From the NCBI GenBank assembly GCA_021792355.1, contig JAJYUV010000007.1:1-62578 (forward strand): a stretch of 62,578 nucleotides of DNA, given 5' to 3'. The position numbers and the translations under genes were made by a program. Below are positions 8,960-17,952 of this stretch, in pieces (positions within the stretch are counted from its first letter, which is position 1; each line of letters opens with the position of its first letter). The stretch is from Thermoplasmata archaeon. Lineage in GTDB: Archaea; Thermoplasmatota; Thermoplasmata; Thermoplasmatales; GCA-001856825. The notes under the pieces were generated by a model, which saw nothing but the letters and a program-made list of their open reading frames with translations, ran no database searches and was not told the origin of the DNA.

Positions 8960-9881
8960 GAATGTCAAGACTCTCTTGATAGAGGATGACAGCAATGATG
9001 CCAGTATGACATCCTCAGTAGACCTTCCTTCGTCTTGAATCTGTGTTTTAGAAGTTAGGATATCACGGAGAAGTGCCTCTCTGCAATTCTAGTTGTCTTT
9101 TCAACTTCACTGTCCTTCAAGTAGAGGAACACCTCTCTCCTGTTCTCCTCTAAGGATCAAAGGAATTTTGAAATGATTGTGTTGTCGCAGTGATATCTGT
9201 TCAAGATTCGGTAATGTGCTGGACAGTCTCACCCTCAGGTTCCCCCTCTATTCCCTCCCTTAGGGAGAATGATTTGCCCTATCTTCTCTTCCGACAGGTC
9301 ATGAATGATCTCTTCAGCGATTTTCCAGTCTTGGAGTCCTTGAGTAACACCCTGTAGTGTTCCACTCCCTGAATATAGGAATACTGCTCGTCATAGACAA
9401 AATACCCAGAACTCTCGTACTTTTCGTGAGGTATAGATGGTAGGTTGTTACGGACTGTCTCTTGGAATATCCTCATGTTGAGAAAGTCGAGGAAGAAAGA
9501 CTTCACATTCCTGAGGGAAGTCCTCACCTTTCCCTTTACTGTTTTCTCCCTAGTTTCATTGGAGAAGTAGTTGCCGTACCCGAAGTAGGAGGGTCTTGCT
9601 TAAAATGATTGGCCACAGTCGTTGCACATGTACTTTTGCACTATAATTGGCTGCCCTGTCTCAAGCGTTCTGACAAAGGCTCCGTTCTTTGATACGTTGG
9701 AGGAGAGGCACACACGACAGAGAGGGTCTTTGTAAAAAAGAAGGTCCATTTCCTCTTTAGGGGGTATTGAAACATCAGGAATGTTCACGTCCTTCGGAGT
9801 GGATGGACTCTTACCAGTGAAATCGTCCAGGTTGGTTGTGATTATTCTCTTCTTGATGAATGTATATCTGTGAATCTTCAC
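8960..9881 (-). pseudogene. decayed zinc-ribbon DDE transposase
   Basis: The reverse strand starts at ATG 9881 with a zinc ribbon (C-x2-C near residues 75-78, then CNDCGQSF). It hits an in-frame TAA at 9600-9602, continues in the same frame through ARPSYFGYGNYF, and reaches a catalytic-core-like stretch YDEQYSYIQGVEHYRVLLKD at about 9420-9360. After a further break, pieces such as LLKHRFKTKEGLLRMSYW are legible in other frames down to about 8965. One nonsense mutation and several frameshifts make it non-functional. The family could not be named with certainty and no terminal repeats were found. Confidence 0.7.
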
Positions 9882-10059
9882 GGTACATTAACATCCGGGT
9901 ATATTTCATGCTTTCTCATACCAATAATAGTAGTGTTCAAAACCGATTGAACATTACAGATTCAACTTAGAACATTTTTTTCATAAAATAATTGACATTC
10001 TCTAAATTTTATGACAGATTTAATTTTATAATCAAGCATAATTTCCAAAGAGTAATAAA

Positions 10060-11217
10060 CTAGCTGTCCTGCATTTTTTTTTCCGTTAGTGTGCCAGCGC
10101 TACCCTCATCCGCCTCGTCTGAGAGATTTATTTTCGCGGATATCCCTCGGAATGCCCATACGCTCATTACATACCCACCCATAGATGTGGCTACTAAGAG
10201 CGGGAAGTAATGCCAGATCTCCTGGACGATATTGGAAATTGCACTTATGCTGGCAAGACCGGGGTGTATGATCCTTGACGCGTAAAGGAAAGGTATCCAT
10301 AGAAATGAAGAAAAAAGACCAGTTCCTATGTTATGCCATGTTGAAAGTTGGGTGACATCTGGAGTGTCCTCGGTAAGATAAGCCATTGAGACAAAGAGTT
10401 TCCAACTCTGCAACGAAAGAATTCCGTATGAGATCGCAAACATTGCCGGTACCAAGCCCGCCAGAACGATCATTTCCCCCAACGAAAGAATGGGAAGTTC
10501 CCAGTATGTTGTCCACCCTTCAAGGTATATAATTCCAGTCACAACGGTAGAAACGGAAGCAACTATCACGAGAATGATCGTCCAGCGTTTGGTGGAATTA
10601 TATAATTCGCGGTGCTTAGGGAATGAAGTGGAGAGATGAGAGAAGGCCATGGACATTGAAAGGTAACCTACAGACAAGACAACCAATTCCAGAATGCCGA
10701 ATATTATTGGCAACAGTGTGGAAAAGTAATAGTTTAACTGAAGACCCCCGAATGCCTGTGATGGCAGCCTAGAAATCAAGAAAACACCAGAAAGAAATGC
10801 GCCGAAAACATATCCGGCCGAAATGGTGCTCGCAGAGAATTTGAGGTTGGAAAGATGTTGTAATTCCGCTTTGACTTCCTGGAGAATTGACGAACTTCCA
10901 ATTGTAACGATACTGTACTTCTGTACCAGACTCAATTCCGCATCATCAAGGCGCCTATCGGCTAACAGCACCTTCAGGTTTATTCCGCAATCTTCAGCAA
11001 TTTCATTGAACACGGCAAGGTCCTCCACCAGATTCTCAGGAATTCCGTTGAAAACAGCAATTCTTTTAGCTTCGCTCCTGTTAGAAGTCAAGATCAGATC
11101 AAATTTCCTTTCAATACCAGATTTACCTATGACCACAGGGTCGTATTCCGCTTTGTAATCTTCCCTGAACGAGAACTTGTCAGCTATCCTTACGACGTCT
11201 GCCTGTGCTATTGACAT
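10060..11217 (-). CDS. membrane protein with N-terminal restriction-endonuclease-like domain
   Basis: A 385-residue protein of unknown function. Residues about 20-125 have the order seen in PD-(D/E)XK-fold domains of the Mrr/RecB type: V-x-G-K-S-G, then K-F-D-L-I, a strand IAVFNG, and a final Y-S-I-V-T-I strand. The expected E-x-K after the second strand is not apparent, so the domain is probably a degenerate, non-cutting version. The rest contains about six membrane helices (about 133-365) and a charged tail. A TATA-like CATAAATATATAATC about 30 bases upstream fits the ATG at 11217. It stands alone, so the context gives no function. Confidence 0.55.
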   Translation of the reverse strand: MSIAQADVVRIADKFSFREDYKAEYDPVVIGKSGIERKFDLILTSNRSEAKRIAVFNGIPENLVEDLAVFNEIAEDCGINLKVLLADRRLDDAELSLVQKYSIVTIGSSSILQEVKAELQHLSNLKFSASTISAGYVFGAFLSGVFLISRLPSQAFGGLQLNYYFSTLLPIIFGILELVVLSVGYLSMSMAFSHLSTSFPKHRELYNSTKRWTIILVIVASVSTVVTGIIYLEGWTTYWELPILSLGEMIVLAGLVPAMFAISYGILSLQSWKLFVSMAYLTEDTPDVTQLSTWHNIGTGLFSSFLWIPFLYASRIIHPGLASISAISNIVQEIWHYFPLLVATSMGGYVMSVWAFRGISAKINLSDEADEGSAGTLTEKKMQDS

Positions 11218-11691
11218 TGTCCAAAACTGTATTTATTGCATGATTATATATTTATGCTGAACTAGAGAATATTTGGAATAACCCTTGCTGAATGGCGGAT
11301 TTTCTATGAGGAAACACTTTGCACATGAAGATGATAGCAAACACAAATTATCGCAATGACCATATTTAATGTTCTTTGCCTGGACTTTAGTTGAGTTCCC
11401 CTAGATTCAATAGTTCCTTACCTTCCCCGTTTCCCTGTCCAGTATGACATCAAATCTTAGCCGTGATATTGTTCCCCCTTCTCGATCCTCCTGCAGAATG
11501 TCAATGTAATGTTCTTAATACTACAAGGCAACAACATGTTTCTATTACCAGACTCGGTAAAACACAAGTCAATCAGGATACTGTAGTATTACTTTAGGGT
11601 AAAGAGATGATTAAATTCAATCGAGAGGGTGCAGACAGCTTGCATAAAAAGTCAATAAGAAAAATAAAGAGGAATATATTTAGTCAAATCT
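11218..11691 (-). other. intergenic region with T-rich end of the S-layer-like gene
   Basis: No gene supported. The reverse strand has TCCTCTTTATTTTTCTTATTG just after the S-layer-like stop (about 11655-11680), a plausible T-tract terminator. A short reverse-strand open stretch near 11400-11510 ending RFDVILDRETGKVRNY may be a protein relic, but I could not assign it. Confidence 0.3.
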
Positions 11692-14600
11692 TCAGAACTT
11701 CTTCCTTGTATTAGCCATTGCCATTGCTGAGAATGCAACTGCTATTACTGCTAGCACAAGAATCACTATCTCTAGTATGAAAACCATTCCGGTCGTGCTC
11801 GTTGCCTGGGTGTTTGCCTTTATTGTTCCAAGACTGGTCTGTATAGTTGCGATACCGTTAGAGACGCTAGTAACGTTTCCCGTGAACGTTCCCAGATCGG
11901 TCTTGATTGTTGCAAGATTGCCATTGCTGATCGTCACCGTTGCGTTGATATTGTTGATTGTCGTACTGAATACTCCAACTGCAGTTGAGATCTTTGCAGT
12001 ATCGCCGTTTAGAGCAACTACAGTCGAATTCAGGGAGCTTAGTGACGTCGAGACCTGTCCTAGAGTAGTCTGAAGGGTTACGACTCCTGAGTTGATAGAT
12101 GTTACAGTCGCGTCTATAGTATTAAGGGATGCCTGCATGGTTCCGAAGGCTGTCGTTATCTGTGCCACACTGTTCTGGATGCTTGTAACTGATGCATCAA
12201 GTTGAGAAACTGGTACCGAAAGAGTGGCGTTGATATCAGTCTCCAGAGTGGCAATCTGAGATTGCGATATGCCAAGCACCAAAGCACCATTCCCCGAGAC
12301 GAGTCCAAGATAATCACTCTGAGAATTTGGGAATCGTTCCGTAAGCGTTGCGTACCCTGTTTGGGTACCGGGTGTCGTTGCAAAAGTATAGCTGCCAGAA
12401 GCAGTCTCGTTGGCCCATAATGTCAGTTGATAGTAGGACCCCGGATTAGAATTTGGCATTAGGAATGATCCAGCAAGTTCGCCCGTGGAGAGTAGCATTG
12501 CAGGAACCGATGCATACGGGGTTCCGTTCAGATTTACTGTGACCGAATAAGTCGGAGTCGACCCCGCCGTAAAACCCGAAGGGAACGAAGGCGTTCCCAT
12601 TCCTGATACTGTGAATTGGACCAGCTGACCTGGGAATGCAAAGTTGCTGTCTGTGACAAGGGTGAGATCTGGGTTAGCAGTCACTTCAAATCCTGCAGAT
12701 TCCACCGGAATAGTCGATCCAGCCGGAACGACAGTTACAGTATGCGTTCCCGGAACTGAGGTAGGAACGTAAAAATATTCCGTTCCTGCGGCAAGATTTG
12801 TTCCAGTAAAAGAGTTCTCAAATGTAGCTCCAAAGTAAACACTGTAGTAGCTTTGCGGCACTAGTCCGCTTGCCTTCACGTACAGCTCAGTACCGATCGG
12901 ACCGTTGTAAATCTGCGTTGTTCCGGAAGATGTTGTAAGTAACGTTAGATTTGCAGTTACCGTATAAGAAGAGTAGACGAAGTAAGTAATTCCGCCATTA
13001 GATAGTTCTGTGAATACTGAATAAGTCCCCGCAGGGCTGCTTGTACCAGGGGATATCATAACAGCGAATGCACCGTTTGTGAGCGATTCTGTTCCCTGTA
13101 ATTGTGGACCAGAATAAGTAGTATAATAGAGCTTCGGATTGGTGTTATAATAATCGTTACCCACTACCTCGTACGTTCCTGCAGTACTGAGCGGAATGAC
13201 CTGCAGAGTCCCTGACGAATATGATGTGCTCTCCGTTGATATAACCACGTGTTGTATTCCAATGCTATTGGAATAGGCAGAACCGGAATATGTTATGTTT
13301 ATGTATTGAACCCCCGACAGGAACGGGACGGTGAATAACCCGCTAAATGAACCACCGCTCGCATAAAGTCTCGAACTAGTGATACTGCTGAATGTCAGCG
13401 AGAGTGCCGTTGAACCCATATACGCAGAATAATAATACGATATCCCCGGATAAACTGGCGATTCGAATGGTATGAGTCCGCTGACTACAAGACTTGTGCT
13501 GCTGGTTCCCTGGAATAATATGTCAAATGATGATGGGGAAGATATAGCTGGGGCTCCGATAGTCCTGTAACTGTAGGTATAGCCACCATATGCAGAAACA
13601 CCGTTCATCGTGAGAGATGCTATAGAGCCAGTCGTTGTAGTGGTGTAATCGGGACTGTAGCTGAATATGAGTGTTCCATTAGAGGCAGGGTATATGCCAG
13701 TGGAACTGGATGTTCCAACGGAAATGGATGTCACCAGATTGCTGCTCCCTGAAGAGTAGACCCCACCTGTGGCAACTAACGAATCATCTAGGTTGTAAGT
13801 TGAGGACGGATTAAGTCCGTATGCAGTGACGGTAAGTACTGCATTAGACGGGATGTACTCGGAAGGATTTGTGGTCATCATCACATTGCCTAGATTTGAA
13901 ACGTAGAAATCCGATAAAACTGTTAAAGCTGTAGACTGTTTGTATATTCCCATAGAAGTTATTTCTGCAGTTGGATAGTAGGTGTTTCCGGGAAGTGCAG
14001 GAATGGTTGAAGTGACCTGTCCGAACCCGTTGCTGTCAGTCGCCGTGGCACCAACTTCTGTCGTTCCGAGGTAGAACTCTACGTTCTGGGAAGCAGGGAA
14101 ATTGTACACGGTTGCTGTGAACGAATCCCCTACGTTATACGTTGAACCCGCTGTCGGCGTCACGGCAAAGTTAAATCCGAGAGATGTTGCATTTGGCCGT
14201 GACACATAGAACGCGTTTGTAAATGATGAGGATGATGATGAAGGACTCGTTGTCATACCGACATTCACCGCCCCTCCGTTTGCACTTGCTGTGTCAAATG
14301 TGACTGCCAGTGAGAATTCACCGTTAGTATTCACAATGGTCGCAGAGTTGGACTCTCCGGATATGCTCCCCGATTGCGCTGCCAGAGTCACGGAATTTGC
14401 AGATATTGACGCTCCTGGATAGAATCCGTAACCGTTAATCACGACCGTGGATGATGATGTGATGTAAACGTCCGTTGGAGAGACGCTGATGGAAGGAAGT
14501 GCAGTGAATGTTGTGGATGCCGTTATGCCGTTGTTCAGCGAGGACGATGATACCTCTTGTGCCACTATATAGTAGGTGCTACTCGTCTGGTAAAGGGCAG

Positions 14601-15213
14601 TAGGGATTGTTATCGTTGTGGAGAAGTTTCCTGTAGCAACTGGTACACCACTGGCCACAACCTGTCCGCCAGCGTACTGGAGGTAAATGGTCACCGTAGA
14701 CCCTGGATCAAACTGGCTTCCTGTCACGGTTGCCTTTCCGCCCGCAGTCGCTGAAGATGACATCTTTATTGAGGGGGAGAGTGCAGTAACCGTGATCTGT
14801 GAGCCTGAAGTGAAAGTCGCCCTGTTGTCGTCAGATGCGGCTATGTAGTATGTCCCTGGTGTTTCGGAGATTGCTAGATGCAATACCGCATTAGACAGGC
14901 TTGTAGTCCCTGTCGGTAGGGTGAATGAACCCACCTGGGAAGACGACGTGCCAAACGTATCCGTCGAACTCACATAGAAATAAACGGTAGAACCTGGTGA
15001 GAACGATCCGCCATTTGCAACCACAAGAGTGGACTGCCCGTTTGAAAACACAGACGGGTCGTATGTTACTGAGCCGCTAGCAGCATATGTCGGTTGCGAT
15101 CCAAAGCTCAGAATGACTAGAACGCTGAGGATCATGACTGCCGTGAGGAATAAAGTTGCCATTTTTTTGTTTCTGAATGTCATAGTTTTAAAAGTCCTTA
15201 TATTGGTCTTCAT
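11692..15213 (-). CDS. giant S-layer-like surface protein, paralogue 1
   Basis: 1173 residues. A signal peptide ends near residue 45 (PTYA/ASG). A very long beta-rich, Thr/Ser-dominated ectodomain with many N-x-S/T sequons follows. Residues about 985-1135 form a regular heptad-like stalk rich in I/V/L with Asn (e.g. LDASVTSIQNSVAQITTAFG), then one membrane helix (about 1143-1166) and the tail NTRKKF. The layout of signal, ectodomain, coiled-coil stalk and anchor matches archaeal S-layer or cell-surface stalk proteins. ATG 15213 is preceded by CTTATATATTAA centred 27 bases upstream, so the message is leaderless. It shares architecture and the mature start ASG with 57753-61349. The precise family is not known to me. 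Confidence 0.8.
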   Translation of the reverse strand: MKTNIRTFKTMTFRNKKMATLFLTAVMILSVLVILSFGSQPTYAASGSVTYDPSVFSNGQSTLVVANGGSFSPGSTVYFYVSSTDTFGTSSSQVGSFTLPTGTTSLSNAVLHLAISETPGTYYIAASDDNRATFTSGSQITVTALSPSIKMSSSATAGGKATVTGSQFDPGSTVTIYLQYAGGQVVASGVPVATGNFSTTITIPTALYQTSSTYYIVAQEVSSSSLNNGITASTTFTALPSISVSPTDVYITSSSTVVINGYGFYPGASISANSVTLAAQSGSISGESNSATIVNTNGEFSLAVTFDTASANGGAVNVGMTTSPSSSSSSFTNAFYVSRPNATSLGFNFAVTPTAGSTYNVGDSFTATVYNFPASQNVEFYLGTTEVGATATDSNGFGQVTSTIPALPGNTYYPTAEITSMGIYKQSTALTVLSDFYVSNLGNVMMTTNPSEYIPSNAVLTVTAYGLNPSSTYNLDDSLVATGGVYSSGSSNLVTSISVGTSSSTGIYPASNGTLIFSYSPDYTTTTTGSIASLTMNGVSAYGGYTYSYRTIGAPAISSPSSFDILFQGTSSTSLVVSGLIPFESPVYPGISYYYSAYMGSTALSLTFSSITSSRLYASGGSFSGLFTVPFLSGVQYINITYSGSAYSNSIGIQHVVISTESTSYSSGTLQVIPLSTAGTYEVVGNDYYNTNPKLYYTTYSGPQLQGTESLTNGAFAVMISPGTSSPAGTYSVFTELSNGGITYFVYSSYTVTANLTLLTTSSGTTQIYNGPIGTELYVKASGLVPQSYYSVYFGATFENSFTGTNLAAGTEYFYVPTSVPGTHTVTVVPAGSTIPVESAGFEVTANPDLTLVTDSNFAFPGQLVQFTVSGMGTPSFPSGFTAGSTPTYSVTVNLNGTPYASVPAMLLSTGELAGSFLMPNSNPGSYYQLTLWANETASGSYTFATTPGTQTGYATLTERFPNSQSDYLGLVSGNGALVLGISQSQIATLETDINATLSVPVSQLDASVTSIQNSVAQITTAFGTMQASLNTIDATVTSINSGVVTLQTTLGQVSTSLSSLNSTVVALNGDTAKISTAVGVFSTTINNINATVTISNGNLATIKTDLGTFTGNVTSVSNGIATIQTSLGTIKANTQATSTTGMVFILEIVILVLAVIAVAFSAMAMANTRKKF

Positions 15214-15233
15214 TGCGAATAATTTATTGAATA

Positions 15234-15245
15234 TTAATATATAAG
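15234..15245 (-). promoter_or_regulatory. TATA box of S-layer-like paralogue 1
   Basis: CTTATATATTAA on the reverse strand, centred 27 bases before the start codon. No Shine-Dalgarno sequence lies between, which implies leaderless translation. Confidence 0.6.
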
Positions 15246-15401
15246 AATTTACCAGTTATTTTCCCTTAGGATATGTTTCGTTTGGCAAGTATTTGCATTT
15301 TCCCTATAATCAAAAATATCCGCTAAAGAAATGAGAATGAAATAAACATTTCAACCCTTGAAAAGATAATAAGGTTTTATACGGAAATAAAATCACAAAA
15401 T

Positions 15402-16322
15402 GTGAAAGGAAAGAGAGTTTTGGTAACAGGCGGTGCTGGTTTTATCGGCAGCAACCTCGTAAGGACGCTATCAAAGGATAACGATGTGGTTGTTTTAGAC
15501 AACCTCCACACCGGAAAGAAGAGCAACATTGAAGGTGCCATATCGGAAGGGACTGAATTCATTAAGGGGGATGCAAAGGACATAAAGAGACTGAAAGGTG
15601 ATTTTGACAGGGTATTCCATCTTGGCATATACTCCGCGTCTCCTATGTACAGGGACAACCCCAGCCTGGTAGGGGAAGTAGTTCAAGGTATGACCAATGT
15701 GCTGGAGTACTGCAAGGATTCAAAGATACCTCTCGTCTTTGCATCTACCTCCTCCATATACAACGGGATAGAACCACCGCACATGGAGAACGTGATACCT
15801 GCCGTCACGGATTTCTATACAGAGGCTAGGATTGCGTGCGAGCGACTGGGAGAGTTATATTCCAATCTGTCTGATGTAAATGTATCTGCGATGAGATTTT
15901 TCTCAGTCTATGGATACAACGACATCGGAAAGGGAAAGTACGCAAACCTAGTAACACAATTCATGGTTTCCCTCATAAACGGCGAGCCGCCTATAATATA
16001 TGGGGATGGAGAGCAGAGAAGGGACTTCGTCTTCGTTACTGATGTGGTGGAAGCCCTCTTAAAAGCATCCAGTTCAAAGGGGTTCAACGTTTATAATGTA
16101 GGAACGGGAAAGAACTACTCACTAAACGAAGCTATGGAAAAATTGCAAAAGATAACAGGAAAAAACATCGATCCGAAATACATAAAAATGCCGGTGAAGA
16201 ACTACGTTATGACCACTCTGGCTGATCCATCCAAGGCAAAAAAGGAGATAGGTTTTGAGGCGAAGGTGGGCCTGGATAAGGGAATAAGTCTTCTCTACTC
16301 CAGCATCTCGTCAAAAGAATAG
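15402..16322 (+). CDS. NAD-dependent sugar epimerase/dehydratase (extended SDR) with atypical active site
   Basis: A 306-residue extended short-chain dehydrogenase of the GalE type. The Rossmann motif TGGAGFIGSN is at residues 7-16, and the nucleotide-sugar half contains RRDFVFVTDVVEA and YNVGTG. The catalytic Ser is in FASTSSIY. The usual YxxxK reads Y-T-E-A-R, so the catalytic lysine is replaced by arginine; that predicts changed or lost oxidoreductase activity. The GTG start is chosen because a TATA element (GGTTTTATAC, 15372-15381) lies about 25 bases upstream. It converges on gmhA with a 28-base overlap. The substrate is unknown; UDP- or GDP-sugar is likely from context. Confidence 0.75.
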   Translation: MKGKRVLVTGGAGFIGSNLVRTLSKDNDVVVLDNLHTGKKSNIEGAISEGTEFIKGDAKDIKRLKGDFDRVFHLGIYSASPMYRDNPSLVGEVVQGMTNVLEYCKDSKIPLVFASTSSIYNGIEPPHMENVIPAVTDFYTEARIACERLGELYSNLSDVNVSAMRFFSVYGYNDIGKGKYANLVTQFMVSLINGEPPIIYGDGEQRRDFVFVTDVVEALLKASSSKGFNVYNVGTGKNYSLNEAMEKLQKITGKNIDPKYIKMPVKNYVMTTLADPSKAKKEIGFEAKVGLDKGISLLYSSISSKE

Positions 16323-16864
16323 CATATCATGTGAATAATGGCGATATGGACCTCCTGTATTATGGGGGTGATATCAGAATCCACCCTTATGCAGCGGTCT
16401 GCGACTTTCTTCACTTCGCCACCGCTCTTGCCTGTCAGTCCTAGGGTGAATGCTCCGATCTCCCTCGCCTTCTTCAGTCCCTCGACTACATTCTTTGAGT
16501 TCCCGGACGTGCTTATGCCAACGACGAAGTCCTTCTCAGAACACAGACCCCCTATCTGCCTCGAGAATATTTCTGAATAGGAGTAATCGTTTCCTATTGC
16601 AGTTATGGATGAGGTGTTTGTGGAGAGTGCCACTGCAGGGAAGGACCTCCTCTCCTTCATGAACCTGCCCGACAGTTCTGCTGCAAAGTGCTGAGCATCC
16701 GCGGCAGATCCACCGTTGCCAAACGTTATGAGCATCCCGCCATTCTTCAACCTCTCATAGAGTGTGGTCGATACCTCGGTTATTTCCTTAGGGCTTATGG
16801 ACTTTCTGGCTTCAATTCCATCGGTAATGTACTTATCCAGAAACGAAGAATCAATCCCCAACAA
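16295..16864 (-). CDS. gmhA: phosphoheptose isomerase
   Basis: A 189-residue SIS-domain protein predicted to convert sedoheptulose 7-phosphate to D-glycero-D-manno-heptose 7-phosphate in the cytoplasm. The phosphosugar motifs are NGGSAADAQHFAAEL near residue 50 and GISTSGNSKNVVEGL near 115, and QEVHIAIIH near the C-terminus is the GmhA-typical metal/substrate helix. The length equals that of bacterial GmhA. The gene overlaps the end of the heptose kinase gene by 14 bases, so the two are translated together. The third pathway gene, a guanylyltransferase, is probably the one at 3055; no GmhB phosphatase is visible. Confidence 0.88.
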   Translation of the reverse strand: MLGIDSSFLDKYITDGIEARKSISPKEITEVSTTLYERLKNGGMLITFGNGGSAADAQHFAAELSGRFMKERRSFPAVALSTNTSSITAIGNDYSYSEIFSRQIGGLCSEKDFVVGISTSGNSKNVVEGLKKAREIGAFTLGLTGKSGGEVKKVADRCIRVDSDITPIIQEVHIAIIHMICYSFDEMLE

Positions 16865-17837
16865 AAATCACCCTGCTCCCAGATTGGCTGAACTTGAAGT
16901 CTGTCCTCCTCAACCCCAGTTCCCTGGAGATCAATTCGTGTTTTTCACTATCAGCAACAAGAAGAAGGAAGCCTCCGCCCCCCGCTCCCACTATCTTCCC
17001 CCCTTTTGCCCCGAACCTGACGGCCTTGGAATATAGATCGTCGATCCAGCCGTCGCTTATCTTGCCCGACAGGCTCTTCTTGAGCATCCAGTTCTCGTGC
17101 ATCTTCTTCCCTAGGGTATCTGCGTCGCCGTCGCACACCGCCCTGAACGTTTCTTCCGTCAGTCCCTTCATTTTGTCGTATACATCCATCTTGTTGCCTG
17201 AACCGTTGATCTGGTCGGTATGGATTTCTGTCGACTTCCTTTCTTTTCCAGTATACAGAAGAAGCAGAGAATCTTCAATTTTCTTTAAGTTGCTGTCGTG
17301 CGATATTAAAGGGGTTACGTCAACAGATCCGTTGTCCATGAATTTCATCATATTCACTCCACCGTACGCCGCTATATACTGGTCCTGTTTGCCTCCTGGT
17401 TCCTTCAGTATCTCCCTCTCTATTTTCACTGCCTCCCTCGCGAGTTCATCCTGGTTCACGAACTCTCCCCTGAAGCTGTGAAGAGCGTGAAGTAGCGCAA
17501 CTACGAATGTGCTGCTGGACCCGAGTCCCGTTCCCCTTGAAGGTATGTCAGATATGCTGACTATTTCTATTCCCTTGTCTATGCCGAGCAGTCTCAGTGC
17601 CTCCCTCACAGCTGGGTGCTCTATCCTTTCCACGCTGTCGACCATCTCTGTCTTGGAGTAGCTGACTCTGATGTCATTGTCAAACTTCCTGTTTACAGTG
17701 ACGTAGATGTACTTGTTGATCGCAGCTGAGACTACTGCACCGTAATCTCTCCTCTCATAATAGAATGGCAGGTCAGTTCCTCCACCAACAAATGTGATCC
17801 TAAGGGGTGCTCTTGTCATTATCATCCTGTTGAGCAT
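16851..17837 (-). CDS. hddA: D-glycero-D-manno-heptose 7-phosphate kinase (GHMP family)
   Basis: A 328-residue GHMP kinase that phosphorylates heptose 7-phosphate at C1 using ATP. The N-terminal R-A-P-L-R-I-T-F-V-G-G-G-T-D is typical of HddA-like and fucokinase-like enzymes. The ATP-binding motif is GTGLGSSSTFVVAL near residue 100, and the third GHMP motif is GAKGGKIVGAGGGGF near residue 280. It is first in a two-gene operon with gmhA. ATG 17837 fits a leaderless start, since a TATA element (GATTATTAACC) lies about 27 bases upstream; an internal ATG four codons in is the alternative. L-fucose or other sugar kinases share the fold, but gmhA next door favours heptose. Confidence 0.85.
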   Translation of the reverse strand: MLNRMIMTRAPLRITFVGGGTDLPFYYERRDYGAVVSAAINKYIYVTVNRKFDNDIRVSYSKTEMVDSVERIEHPAVREALRLLGIDKGIEIVSISDIPSRGTGLGSSSTFVVALLHALHSFRGEFVNQDELAREAVKIEREILKEPGGKQDQYIAAYGGVNMMKFMDNGSVDVTPLISHDSNLKKIEDSLLLLYTGKERKSTEIHTDQINGSGNKMDVYDKMKGLTEETFRAVCDGDADTLGKKMHENWMLKKSLSGKISDGWIDDLYSKAVRFGAKGGKIVGAGGGGFLLLVADSEKHELISRELGLRRTDFKFSQSGSRVIFVGD

Positions 17838-17952
17838 TATGGAATTAAAACACCGAGGGGTTAATAATCATTTCCAGTTTGCAGTCGTTTTCTCTGTTTA
17901 AATCAAAAAGAAAACAGTTAGAGATTTATTGAAGCAGCATATACTAACTCAG

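Noticed and set aside
11400..11510. Short reverse-strand open stretch ending RFDVILDRETGKVRNY
   Set aside because: Looks protein-like but only about 35 residues with no start, promoter or recognisable family.
11777..12073. 98-residue hydrophobic frame antisense to the S-layer-like stalk
   Set aside because: Mirror effect of the biased Thr/Ser/Asn/Val codons in the real gene; similar antisense frames occur opposite 57790-58194, 51833-52429 and 5328-5528.
16894..17481. 195-residue forward frame inside the heptose kinase region
   Set aside because: Antisense shadow of the well-supported hddA gene; its composition follows the codon bias of the real strand.
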